Shown here: in pieces, positions 1 to 6,470 of the stretch
Layout: every line of letters begins with the position of its first letter
Numbering within the stretch: position 1 is the first letter of the stretch
Source of the DNA: Geobacter sp.
Lineage (GTDB): Bacteria; Desulfobacterota; Desulfuromonadia; Geobacterales; DSM-12255
Length of the DNA stretch: 9,603 nucleotides
Direction: 5' to 3'
Assembly: GCA_012026855.1 (NCBI GenBank)
Contig: VEOV01000258.1
Location: forward strand, 1-9,603
Translations under genes and position numbers: made by a program
The notes under the pieces: generated by a model
Told to the model about the DNA's origin: nothing
Databases searched by the model: none
The model's input: only the letters and a program-made list of their open reading frames with translations

Positions 1-125
1 GTATCAAGTTTATCACCTGATAAAGCCGAAGCAAGCAGAATCAGGTGCCGGCCTCTTTGCAATGGCAAAAAAAGCCACAATCTGCTAATAGATGCTGTCA
101 CCCAACACGAACATCAAGGTTGCAA

Positions 126-2327
126 ATGGATCTTCTCAAGCATCTCAATGAACCACAGAAACAGGCAGTAATCCATCGGGACGGACCGCTCTTGGTCCTG
201 GCCGGGGCAGGCTCAGGCAAAACCCGGGTTATCGTCCACCGCATCGCCTGGCTGATCAACCACCATGGAGTCCGCCCCTGGCAGATCCTGGCCGTGACCT
301 TTACCAACAAGGCTGCCGGCGAAATGCGGGAGCGGGTGGACAAACTCCTTGGCGGCATTGAAACGCCGCAGATTGCCACCTTCCATGCCACCTGTGTCCG
401 GATTCTGCGCCGCGAGATCGGCCGGCTCGGCTTTGGCAGCAATTTTGTCATCTACGACGACAAGGAATCGGAACGGCTCCTGAAAGATGTCATCATCGAG
501 CAAAACATCGATGAAAAGAAATATCCTGCCAAAGCCTTTGCCGCGGCCATTGATGAGTGCAAAAATGCCGGCAGCCTGCCGGAAGACCTCGCCACCGGCG
601 ATCAGATGGCGGAGCGGCTGGTGCGGGTCTACAGCGCCTACCAGGAACGGCTGAAAAAGTGCAATGCCCTTGATTTCGGCGACCTGCTCCTCTTCACGGT
701 GCGCATCTTCGAGGAATTCCCCGAGGTGCTGGAGCAGTACCGGGAAAAGTGGCAGTGGCTCCTGGTGGATGAGTACCAGGACACCAACCCGATCCAGTAC
801 CGCCTGGTGCGCCTGCTGGCCGGGGAGCGGCGCAATCTCTGCGTGGTCGGCGATGACGACCAGTCCATCTACCGCTGGCGGGGCGCCGACATCCGCAACA
901 TCCTCGATTTTGAACGGGATTTCCCTGGCGTCACCGTGGTCAAGCTGGAGCAGAACTACCGCTCCACCAGCAACATCCTCAAGGCTGCCGGGGCAGTGGT
1001 TGCCCGGAACCGGGGGCGGAAGGCCAAGACCCTCTGGACCGAGAACCCGGCCGGGGAAAAGATCTTCTACCGGCGACTGGAAGACGAACGGGCCGAAGCC
1101 CGCTTTGTCTGCCGGGAGATCGCTGCCTGGCGCAGAAACGGCGGCCGGCTCAGCGACGTGGCTGTCTTCTACCGCACCAATGCCCAGTCCCGCTCAGTCG
1201 AGGATGCCCTCGTCGCCGACGGTACCGCCTACCACATGGTTGGCGGCATGCGTTTCTACGAACGGATGGAGATCAAGGACATCCTTGCCTATCTGAAAGT
1301 GATCGACAACCCGGCCGATGAAATCTCCATCAAGCGGATCATCAATGTCCCCCCAAGGGGCATCGGCCACGCCACCGTCGACCGGATCGGCGAACTGGCC
1401 GCCGCCAGGAAGATCAGTTTCCATGAAGCCCTGCTGGAAGCCGGTTCCAGCGGCATCCTCGGCAGCGGACCCAGGGGCAAGGTGGCCGCCTTTACCGGGC
1501 TTCTGGAGGAGATCAGGGAGTCTGCCGCCCGGCTCTCCCTGGCCGAACTGGCTGAAAAAGTCATGAGTGATACCGGCTACCTCGCCAAGCTGAAGGATGA
1601 GCGGACCGCCGAAGCGGCCGACCGGGTCGCCAACCTTGAGGAGCTGCTGGTGGCCATGGAAGAGTTCACCAGTGACGATCAGGAGGAGGTCCTGTCCCGT
1701 TTTCTTGAGCAGGTTGCCCTGGTTTCCGATCTGGAAAAGAACACCGAAGGGCGCGAATCGGCCACCCTCATGACCCTCCATGCCGCCAAGGGACTGGAGT
1801 TCCCGCTGGTGTTCATCATCGGCATGGAAGAGAAACTTTTCCCCCACGTCCGCTCCCTGGAAGATCCGGAGCAGATGGAGGAGGAGCGCAGGCTCTGTTA
1901 CGTGGGGATGACCAGGGCACGGGAGCGGCTCTTCATCACCAATGCCCGCCGCCGGAGGATTTTCGGCCAGGACCAGTTCAACCAGCCATCCCGCTTCATT
2001 GCCGACGTTCCGGGCGAGTTCATGGACATTGAAGGTGGGGGTTACGAGAACAGGGGACTGTTCTCCGGAGAGAAGGCGCCGTTTTCCGGCCACAATCTCT
2101 CGGCAGTCTTCAGCGCAGAGGCAACAGCACCCGTAGAGGTGGAACTGGTGCCGGAGTACGAGGAGAGCGGTGTTTTCATCGGCATGAAGGTCCGTCACGC
2201 CAAATTCGGTGTGGGCACCATCAGGAAGATCGAGGGGAGTGGCGATGAGCAGAAGGTGATTGTCTGGTTCAACTCCGTCGGCCCGAAAAAGCTGCTGCTC
2301 AGGTTTGCCGGACTGGAGCGGGTTTAA
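126..2327 (+). CDS. uvrD: UvrD/PcrA-type superfamily 1A DNA helicase
   Basis: ATP-dependent 3'-5' DNA helicase of the UvrD/PcrA/Rep family, cytoplasmic, acting in nucleotide-excision and mismatch repair and in clearing replication forks. All family motifs are present in order: Q-motif region EPQKQAV (residues 9-15), Walker A AGAGSGKT (26-33), motif Ia TFTNKAA (58-64), Walker B with DEYQD (215-219), motif III GDDDQSIYRWRGA (242-254), motif IV QNYRS (276-280), motif V TLHAAKGLEF (550-559) and motif VI YVGMTRARERL (592-602). The end, about 687-733 (GMKVRHAKFGVGTI onward), is the Tudor-like C-terminal domain which in PcrA/UvrD contacts RNA polymerase. At 733 residues it has normal family length. 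The frame stays open upstream to a GTG at 45, but ATG 126 is preferred because AAGG lies 6 bases before it and the family begins at about this point. UvrD and PcrA cannot be told apart here with certainty. Confidence 0.96.
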   Translation: MDLLKHLNEPQKQAVIHRDGPLLVLAGAGSGKTRVIVHRIAWLINHHGVRPWQILAVTFTNKAAGEMRERVDKLLGGIETPQIATFHATCVRILRREIGRLGFGSNFVIYDDKESERLLKDVIIEQNIDEKKYPAKAFAAAIDECKNAGSLPEDLATGDQMAERLVRVYSAYQERLKKCNALDFGDLLLFTVRIFEEFPEVLEQYREKWQWLLVDEYQDTNPIQYRLVRLLAGERRNLCVVGDDDQSIYRWRGADIRNILDFERDFPGVTVVKLEQNYRSTSNILKAAGAVVARNRGRKAKTLWTENPAGEKIFYRRLEDERAEARFVCREIAAWRRNGGRLSDVAVFYRTNAQSRSVEDALVADGTAYHMVGGMRFYERMEIKDILAYLKVIDNPADEISIKRIINVPPRGIGHATVDRIGELAAARKISFHEALLEAGSSGILGSGPRGKVAAFTGLLEEIRESAARLSLAELAEKVMSDTGYLAKLKDERTAEAADRVANLEELLVAMEEFTSDDQEEVLSRFLEQVALVSDLEKNTEGRESATLMTLHAAKGLEFPLVFIIGMEEKLFPHVRSLEDPEQMEEERRLCYVGMTRARERLFITNARRRRIFGQDQFNQPSRFIADVPGEFMDIEGGGYENRGLFSGEKAPFSGHNLSAVFSAEATAPVEVELVPEYEESGVFIGMKVRHAKFGVGTIRKIEGSGDEQKVIVWFNSVGPKKLLLRFAGLERV

Positions 2328-2329
2328 GC

Positions 2330-2537
2330 GTCAGCGGCAGGCGCAGCGACATTTGGGGGCTGCCTGCATTCGTGCTGCCGGGCTATTTCTGTAACTCTAA
2401 GGCTCTTTCGCTACAGTCGATAAACTCGCCTTGCAGGCTCAAACAATATCGACTGTTGACGCTCAATTCACCAAGAGTTACGACGCAACAGCCCTAAGGC
2501 ACTCATTACGACACCCCCCAACTGCCGCTGCGCTGAC
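2330..2537. repeat. Long imperfect palindromic intergenic repeat (MITE-like)
   Basis: Almost the whole gap between the helicase and the next gene folds on itself around about 2435. Nested arms read on opposite strands: GTCAGCGGCAG at 2330-2340 against the segment at 2522-2537 (same ends with a short insertion), GGGCT 2380-2384 against AGCCC 2490-2494, GTAACTCT 2391-2398 against AGAGTTAC 2474-2481, and CAGTCGAT 2414-2421 against ATCGACTG 2448-2455. It starts 3 bases after the helicase stop codon and has no coding capacity. Symmetry and length suggest a non-autonomous mobile repeat. It resembles palindromes I recall from Geobacter intergenic regions. It could also act as the transcript end for both converging genes, although it has no clear U-tract. 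Confidence 0.65.
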
Positions 2538-2556
2538 AAACTAAGATCGCACCTTT

Positions 2557-3003
2557 TCAACTCCTGATCGGCTGGTACTTGGTCCGGATCACCTCATCCA
2601 TCTCCCGCAAGCGCTGACTGAGAAGGACGGCAATGGACCGGTAGACCTTGACTGCCATGCGGGGGTGCTGCTCGAACAGCTTTTCAAGGCTGTCGAAGGA
2701 AATCTTCAACAGCTCGGTCTCCTCAATGGCGGCAATGGTAGCCGACCTCTCGCCCCGGTCAACAAAAGACATCTCCCCGATGGTATCCCCCACGCCAAGT
2801 GTCGCCAGCACGATCAGGCCGTTCTTCACCATCACCGAGCCGTTCTTGACGATATAAAAAGAGTCACTCGGACTGCCGGCCTCGAAGATCCGCTGTCCCA
2901 TGGTATAGTGCTCCCGCCGCGAGACCGCCATGATGCCGAGCAGCTCATCGGCTTCCAGGTTTTTGAAGAAAAAAACGTTGAGCAGCAGGGCAATGTTGTC
3001 CAA
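2557..3003 (-). CDS. Stand-alone cyclic nucleotide-binding domain protein (CRP/FNR-type sensor, no DNA-binding domain)
   Basis: A 148-residue protein consisting of a single cNMP-binding domain. It starts with the helical segment NVFFFKNLEADELL (9-22), then the beta-roll with GxxSDSFYIVKNGSVMV (43-59). The phosphate-binding cassette is intact: GDTIGEMSF (72-80) followed by R86-S87-A88, so the glutamate (E77) and arginine (R86) that hold the ribose and phosphate in CRP-type domains are present. The helix at about 115-139 resembles the CRP dimerisation helix, but the protein ends soon after and no helix-turn-helix follows. It therefore probably works through a partner protein, not by binding DNA itself. 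The start is taken as the TTG at 3003, 6 bases after a perfect AGGAGG; a longer reading from a TTG at 3036 lacks such a site. It faces the helicase and sits between two palindromic repeats. Ligand and partner are unknown. Confidence 0.88.
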   Translation of the reverse strand: MDNIALLLNVFFFKNLEADELLGIMAVSRREHYTMGQRIFEAGSPSDSFYIVKNGSVMVKNGLIVLATLGVGDTIGEMSFVDRGERSATIAAIEETELLKISFDSLEKLFEQHPRMAVKVYRSIAVLLSQRLREMDEVIRTKYQPIRS

Positions 3004-3009
3004 AACACA

Positions 3010-3015
3010 CCTCCT
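3010..3015 (-). promoter_or_regulatory. Ribosome binding site that fixes the TTG start of the cNMP-binding protein
   Basis: Read on the minus strand this is AGGAGG, 6 bases before TTG 3003. It is the reason for preferring the 148-residue protein over an 11-codon longer version, whose extra codons would span the ribosome-binding site. Confidence 0.75.
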
Positions 3016-3036
3016 CGGATACTGTTGAAAACCCAA

Positions 3037-3155
3037 GGTTGTTCAAAAATAGTCAGATCGTCGCACCCGCAGAAAGCCTCACGGTGGCGTAGCAGCGCTA
3101 CGCCGCACATGGAGGCTTTCGAGGACGGCGGCGAGATGGCTGTTTTTCAACAACC
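3037..3155. repeat. 119-bp imperfect palindromic repeat (MITE-like) overlapping the end of the QueG-like gene
   Basis: The termini are near-perfect inverted copies: GGTTGTTCAAAAATAG at 3037-3052 against the reverse complement of the segment ending at 3155 (GGTTGTTGAAAAACAG). Moving inward, GAAAGCCTC 3072-3080 pairs with GAGGCTTTC 3112-3120, and GGCGTAGC 3086-3093 pairs with GCTACGCC 3097-3104 around a 3-base loop. All arms are centred near 3096, as expected of one symmetric element. There is no transposase gene. Its right end runs 9 bases into the reading frame of the neighbouring QueG-like gene. It resembles a dispersed repeat I recall from Geobacter genomes; that memory is not verified here. 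Confidence 0.75.
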
Positions 3156-3989
3156 GGCTCTTTTCCCTCGCGGGATGCCGTTCTCGCACGGCACCCTGGT
3201 CTGGCAGAGTCCGCAGCCGGTCGCCTTCACCCCGTACTTCTCGCTGACCGCTGCCGGCACGGCACCGTAGACGTAATCGCAGCAGATACTCTTGTCGTGG
3301 CCGGCAAAGGAGATTGCCCCCACCGGACAGCGGCCGATGCAGGCGCCGCAGCTCCCCTCGCGATAGTAGAGACAGTTGTCGGCATAGCCCTTGTCGCTCC
3401 GTGGCGATGGTGTGAGAACCAGGTCCGTAATGACGCTGCCGCAGCGATGGGCAATCCCTTTGGGGGTAATGAGCGCATCGGTCAGGCTGAAGGTGCCGAG
3501 CCCGGCGGCATAGGCGGCATGGCGCTCTGACCAGGTGGAGGCCCGGCCCACCGGAGTTTCCGGCAGCTCCTGCCACTTTGGGGAGAACTGGGGCGCCAGG
3601 GCCTTGTAACCCTGCTCCGCAAGCCAGCCGGTCAGATAACGGCGTAGTATGCCGTTGAGCGCTTCGCCATGGTTACGGACATGGGACCACTCCCGCGAAG
3701 GGTAGTCGCTCTGGGTCCGGTTGCTCTTGCGGGCCGCCTCAACCACCGGCAGAATCCAGCAGATGACTGTCCCTTTGGCAGGTTCAGCGCCGAATTCGGC
3801 GGCAAACAGCTCCCTGGGGGTCAAATGAAAAGCACCGATGATCTGCTTGTACTCCAGAAAGAGTGGATCATCCAGAGAGGCAAAACCGACCAGCGGCGTC
3901 TCGAAATAAGGGGTGGCACTACCGTCAAGGGCGTTGGCAGGACTGGTTTCGATAAAGCGGGTAATCTCGCCGGCAACCATGGTTTCCAT
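3147..3989 (-). CDS. QueG-like (COG1600-type) double [4Fe-4S] cluster protein
   Basis: A 280-residue cytoplasmic protein related to epoxyqueuosine reductase QueG, a cobalamin- and [4Fe-4S]-dependent tRNA-modification enzyme. The family hallmark ER(x5)AGLGTF lies at 155-166, followed by a segment ITPKG(x4)CGSVITDL (174-190) that matches the QueG core. The C-terminal ferredoxin-like part carries the cysteines for two clusters: C206, C214, C217 and C221-P, then C236/C237, C259, C262 and C268. QueG's C-terminal HEAT-like extension is missing, as in many short COG1600 proteins. By an ungapped comparison from memory, the QueG proton-donor aspartate ahead of the ER motif is Arg149 here, so canonical epoxyqueuosine reduction is doubtful and the substrate is unknown. 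The start ATG 3989 has AAGGAG 7 bases upstream; earlier in-frame starts (4049, 4022) lack a comparable site. The last two residues and the stop come from the adjoining palindromic repeat. Confidence 0.82.
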   Translation of the reverse strand: METMVAGEITRFIETSPANALDGSATPYFETPLVGFASLDDPLFLEYKQIIGAFHLTPRELFAAEFGAEPAKGTVICWILPVVEAARKSNRTQSDYPSREWSHVRNHGEALNGILRRYLTGWLAEQGYKALAPQFSPKWQELPETPVGRASTWSERHAAYAAGLGTFSLTDALITPKGIAHRCGSVITDLVLTPSPRSDKGYADNCLYYREGSCGACIGRCPVGAISFAGHDKSICCDYVYGAVPAAVSEKYGVKATGCGLCQTRVPCENGIPRGKRAGC

Positions 3990-3996
3990 GTAGAAA

Positions 3997-4002
3997 CTCC
4001 TT
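3997..4002 (-). promoter_or_regulatory. Ribosome binding site deciding the start of the QueG-like gene
   Basis: Minus-strand AAGGAG ends 7 bases before ATG 3989. It supports the 280-residue protein over versions 11 or 20 residues longer, in which this site would lie inside the coding sequence. Confidence 0.75.
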
Positions 4003-4020
4003 TGCGCTCGCAGTCGTGAC

Positions 4021-4049
4021 ATATTCCTTCTTTTTCCGTGCAGAGTCAA
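4021..4049 (-). promoter_or_regulatory. Possible sigma-70-type promoter for the QueG-like gene
   Basis: In the 106-bp gap between the divergent QueG-like and MFS genes the minus strand has TTGACT (4044-4049) and, after 17 bases, GAATAT (4021-4026). The -35 is a good match, the -10 only about half. The position, roughly 30 bases ahead of the start codon, is suitable. No comparable pair was found for the plus-strand MFS gene. Confidence 0.35.
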
Positions 4050-4084
4050 ATCACTTTGTGTACATTACCCAGCAGTTTGCCACG

Positions 4085-4090
4085 AAGGAG
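4085..4090 (+). promoter_or_regulatory. Ribosome binding site supporting a TTG start for the MFS transporter
   Basis: AAGGAG lies 5 bases before TTG 4096. No ATG or GTG occurs in frame until well inside the first membrane helices, so this site makes the TTG start convincing. Confidence 0.75.
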
Positions 4091-4095
4091 AGCTG

Positions 4096-5337
4096 TTGAA
4101 CGACCAGACCGAAAAACATAACCGCCGCTGGACGCTTTTTTTCGTCCTGTCACTGATCTATATCCTCGTCTATTTCTACCGAGTATCCCTGGCAGTGGTT
4201 GCCGGCGACATCTCCCGCGAACTGCACCTCTCTCCGGCTGATCTGGGGAGGCTCTCCGGCATACTCTTCTATGTCTATGCCGTGGCCCAGCTCCCCCTTG
4301 GCCCGCTCATCGACCGCTTTGGCGGGCGGATCGTCATCAGCATCTGCGGCCTGCTGACCACCATGGGGGGGGCGCTGTTCGCCTTTGCCACCAGCCTGGA
4401 AACGGCCATGGCCGCCAGAATCCTCATCGGCATCGGCACCGCTTCGGTACTCATGGCAACCTTCACCATCTTCAGCCACTGGTTCACCAAAAAGGAGTTC
4501 GGCCGGGTCTCCGGCTTCATGGTGGCCGTGGGCAACCTGGGGAATGTGCTCGGCACCGTCCCGCTGGCACTGGCCGTAACAGCCATCGGCTGGCGCAGCT
4601 CATTCATGGTCATCGCCGTTGCGCAGGCCATCGTCACCGTGATTGTCTACTTCATCGTCAGGGACAGGCCGGCAACCGCAACCGGCAGCGCCGACCTGGA
4701 GAGCAGTCAAAGGGTAAGCGCCATTGCCGCCTGGAAAGAGATCGTCGGCAGCAGGGATTTTCTGCTGCTCGGCAACCTTGGCTTTTTCTGGTACGGCAGC
4801 TATCTGGCCGTGCAGGGGCTCTGGGGCGGCCCCTACCTGATGGAAATCCTCCACCTCACCCGGACCGAAACAGGGCGCCTGCTGATGTACACCTCCATCG
4901 GCTTCATCTGCGGCAGCCTGACCATCGACATTCTGGTACGCCGCTTCTTCAAGACCCACAAGCGGGCCATGCTGACCGGCGAATTTCTGCTCCTGCTCAC
5001 GATGACCGGCTTTCTCGGCTGGGGGGAATCCCTGTCTGAGTGGGGGCTCTCCCTCTGGTTTTTCTGCATCGGCCTGACCGTCTCCTCCGGGATCATGATC
5101 TACCCCATCATCAGGAACAGCTTCAGGGTGCAGATCGTCGGCACCGCCCTCACCTCCCTCAACTTCTTCGTCCTCATGGGAGCCGCCGTCACCCAGCATC
5201 TCATGGGGGTAGTAATCGAGCACGCCGTCAAAGGTGGCGCCACCGGCGCAGCCGCCTTTCACACCGCCTTCCTGATCCCCATGACCGGCCTGCTGCTGGC
5301 GATCCTGATGTATCTGCCGGTCAGGGAGAGTAAATAG
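4096..5337 (+). CDS. Major facilitator superfamily (MFS) transporter
   Basis: A 413-residue inner-membrane secondary transporter, with a length and hydrophobic pattern consistent with 12 transmembrane helices. A short charged N-terminus precedes helix 1 (about 13-35). The MFS signature loop between helices 2 and 3 is present as GPLIDRFGGR (69-78), with the conserved aspartate D73 and a basic end. A polar central stretch at about 189-220 separates the two six-helix halves, and GLWGGPYL (241-248) occurs in the second half. The general look is that of the organic-anion or sugar-phosphate type MFS permeases, but no motif identifies a substrate. The start codon is TTG, supported by AAGGAG just upstream. 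It diverges from the QueG-like gene across a 106-bp gap, so the two may share control, but there is no known functional link. A run of eight G at 4365-4372 lies in the coding region. Substrate and direction are unknown. Confidence 0.9.
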   Translation: MNDQTEKHNRRWTLFFVLSLIYILVYFYRVSLAVVAGDISRELHLSPADLGRLSGILFYVYAVAQLPLGPLIDRFGGRIVISICGLLTTMGGALFAFATSLETAMAARILIGIGTASVLMATFTIFSHWFTKKEFGRVSGFMVAVGNLGNVLGTVPLALAVTAIGWRSSFMVIAVAQAIVTVIVYFIVRDRPATATGSADLESSQRVSAIAAWKEIVGSRDFLLLGNLGFFWYGSYLAVQGLWGGPYLMEILHLTRTETGRLLMYTSIGFICGSLTIDILVRRFFKTHKRAMLTGEFLLLLTMTGFLGWGESLSEWGLSLWFFCIGLTVSSGIMIYPIIRNSFRVQIVGTALTSLNFFVLMGAAVTQHLMGVVIEHAVKGGATGAAAFHTAFLIPMTGLLLAILMYLPVRESK

Positions 5338-5455
5338 CAACACCTGTCACCCCCCGTAGGATCCGGCTTGACAGGCGGTCAGCCTGACTGTAATGTGATT
5401 TCATTTTCATGTTTTGGAGCCAATGATGGCAATTTGGAGGGATGGTTAAATTCAG

Positions 5456-5492
5456 CAGCCGCAGTGCCGGAAAGATTCCGGTGCTGCGGCTG
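5456..5492 (+). terminator. Hairpin terminator after the MFS gene
   Basis: A 17-bp stem (5456-5472 with 5476-5492), with only two adjacent G-U wobbles and a 3-base AGA loop, is followed by TTTGCAGTTT. The stem is GC-rich and very stable, but the T-run is interrupted, so it is an imperfect intrinsic terminator. It lies 119 bases after the MFS stop codon and just ahead of the operator-like array, insulating the next gene. The 118 bases between the MFS stop and the stem hold only a weak 7-bp inverted repeat (5343-5349 and 5369-5375). Confidence 0.65.
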
Positions 5493-5513
5493 TTTGCAGT
5501 TTGAGGGAATATC

Positions 5514-5590
5514 ACCGATATAGGTAATTTAACAGACCACCTATATAGGTCGTTTATTACCGGTATAAGTAATAAATTACCTGTATAGGG
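5514..5590. promoter_or_regulatory. Array of four 12-bp palindromic motifs (operator-like iterons)
   Basis: Four related 12-mers follow one another: ACCGATATAGGT (5514-5525), ACCTATATAGGT (5539-5550, a perfect palindrome), ACCGGTATAAGT (5559-5570) and ACCTGTATAGGG (5579-5590). The consensus is ACC-K-R-TATA-R-G-K. Starts are 25, 20 and 20 bp apart, close to two helical turns, so the sites would lie on nearly the same face of the DNA. The spacers are A/T-rich. The array ends 40 bases before the start codon of the DUF1566 gene and follows a terminator, which is the position of a promoter/operator. The TATA cores might also supply a -10 element, but no convincing -35 was found. The binding protein is unknown. 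Confidence 0.6.
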
Positions 5591-5630
5591 AAACCGGTCA
5601 ATAACGAGTTGAACACGGAGGCAAATTCGA

Positions 5631-6254
5631 ATGAACCCCTTTATGAAAACCATATGGTTGCTTTGTGTGTTAAGCCTGAGCCATTCTCAGGTTTTTGCTG
5701 AAATATATGAATGGACTGATAATGACGGTACTGTTCACTTTAGCGACAGGTCAACAAAAGTACCGAAAGGTAAAAAAACAGTTGTGCGCCAAGACGGAAA
5801 GGATGAAACATCCTCAACTGCTTCATTTGTGGAGGTAAGGTCATCAAAAGACAAAAGAAGCTGCGTTAGGTTTGACGATGGCGGGTTAACGTTTGTCCGT
5901 GATGTTGTAGTTGATGCCAATACTGGTCTGATGTGGTCAAGTAACGGGAATATTGCTGGAAAGGCAATGGGTTGGCAGGAGGCTCGTGAGTGGGTAAGAA
6001 ACTTGAATTATGGTGGGCACAATGACTGGCGGTTGCCAACCAAGGACGAACTGACATCTTTTGCTAAACGGGGTGGGAATAGCACTATTGAATGTTTTAA
6101 ATTGAATGGTTTCACTAATTTTAATGGTGGTTGGTTTTGGTCAAGCTCAGAGTACAATGCTGACTATGCTTGGGGTGTGAGTATGTACAATGGCAGTGAG
6201 GGCTATAGCATTAAGAACTTTGCCAATTATGTGTGGCCAGTTCGTTTCAGATAA
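5631..6254 (+). CDS. Exported DUF4124-DUF1566 two-domain protein
   Basis: A 207-residue secreted or periplasmic protein of unknown function. Residues 1-23 form a signal peptide (two-residue NP, K6, hydrophobic stretch, cleavage likely after VFA at 21-23). EIYEWTDNDGTVHFSD (24-39) is a typical start of a DUF4124 domain, a small exported module. The C-terminal part is DUF1566: DANTGLMW (95-102), then GWQEAREWVRNLNYGGHNDWRLPTKDEL (114-141) with the signature NDWRLPT, and a final aromatic-rich section with WFWSSSEY (168-175) and NYVWPVRF (199-206). DUF1566 is related to the FGE/formylglycine-like and C-type-lectin-like folds seen in bacterial surface proteins. That relationship comes from general knowledge and is not shown here. 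GGAGG lies 9 bases before ATG 5631; a second ATG at 5643 is too far from it. Base composition is clearly more A/T-rich than in the MFS gene, suggesting separate ancestry. An operator-like array lies directly upstream. Confidence 0.85.
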   Translation: MNPFMKTIWLLCVLSLSHSQVFAEIYEWTDNDGTVHFSDRSTKVPKGKKTVVRQDGKDETSSTASFVEVRSSKDKRSCVRFDDGGLTFVRDVVVDANTGLMWSSNGNIAGKAMGWQEAREWVRNLNYGGHNDWRLPTKDELTSFAKRGGNSTIECFKLNGFTNFNGGWFWSSSEYNADYAWGVSMYNGSEGYSIKNFANYVWPVRFR

Positions 6255-6410
6255 TCCGAAAATCCAGTAAGGTTCCCAAGCCAGAAAGTTAGTCTATGCC
6301 GAAAACCCGCCAGTCAACGTCATTCCCGTTATACACCATGGCGCCTAATTAGGGTCTATCAGCCCTGAAAGTGGAATAATCAAGAGGATGATATCCCAAC
6401 CAGGAAAATA

Positions 6411-6435
6411 CACCTGACCCAAAAGCCGTCAGGTG
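6411..6435 (+). other. Small perfect hairpin ahead of the cytochrome b gene
   Basis: CACCTGAC (6411-6418) and GTCAGGTG (6428-6435) form an 8-bp stem with a 9-base loop, followed by ATTTTC. It lies 36 bases before ATG 6471. It may be a weak terminator for the DUF1566 transcript or a leader structure; the T-run is short, so either reading is tentative. The rest of the 216-bp gap 6255-6470 shows no gene or recognised site. Confidence 0.35.
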
Positions 6436-6470
6436 ATTTTCAGAGCCGTTCTTAATCTGAAAGGACAACC

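Noticed and set aside
1194..2198. 334-codon open frame on the minus strand inside the helicase gene
   Set aside because: It lies wholly antisense to a helicase with every motif intact, and its translation is low-complexity Gly/His/Leu-rich with no domain. It is a by-product of GC-rich codons.
2330..3155. Composite transposon made of the two palindromic repeats around the cNMP gene
   Set aside because: The two repeats differ in sequence and length and carry no transposase, so they cannot be ends of one element.
4600..5343. 247-codon minus-strand frame under the MFS gene
   Set aside because: Antisense to clear membrane helices; the product is an unusual Gly/Asp/Glu-rich string typical of a shadow frame.
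5424..5450. Tiny frame MMAIWRDG-stop just before the terminator hairpin, possible attenuator leader peptide
   Set aside because: Eight codons with one Trp and no run of a regulatory amino acid, no alternative anti-terminator seen, and the next gene is not biosynthetic.
5514..5590. Repeat array considered as a small CRISPR
   Set aside because: Units are only 12 bp, spacers 8-13 bp and A/T-rich, units are degenerate, and there is no cas gene. An operator or iteron array fits better.
6255..6470. Riboswitch (for example cyclic di-GMP type) ahead of the cytochrome b gene
   Set aside because: None of the conserved GEMM core segments was found; only an 8-bp hairpin is visible.
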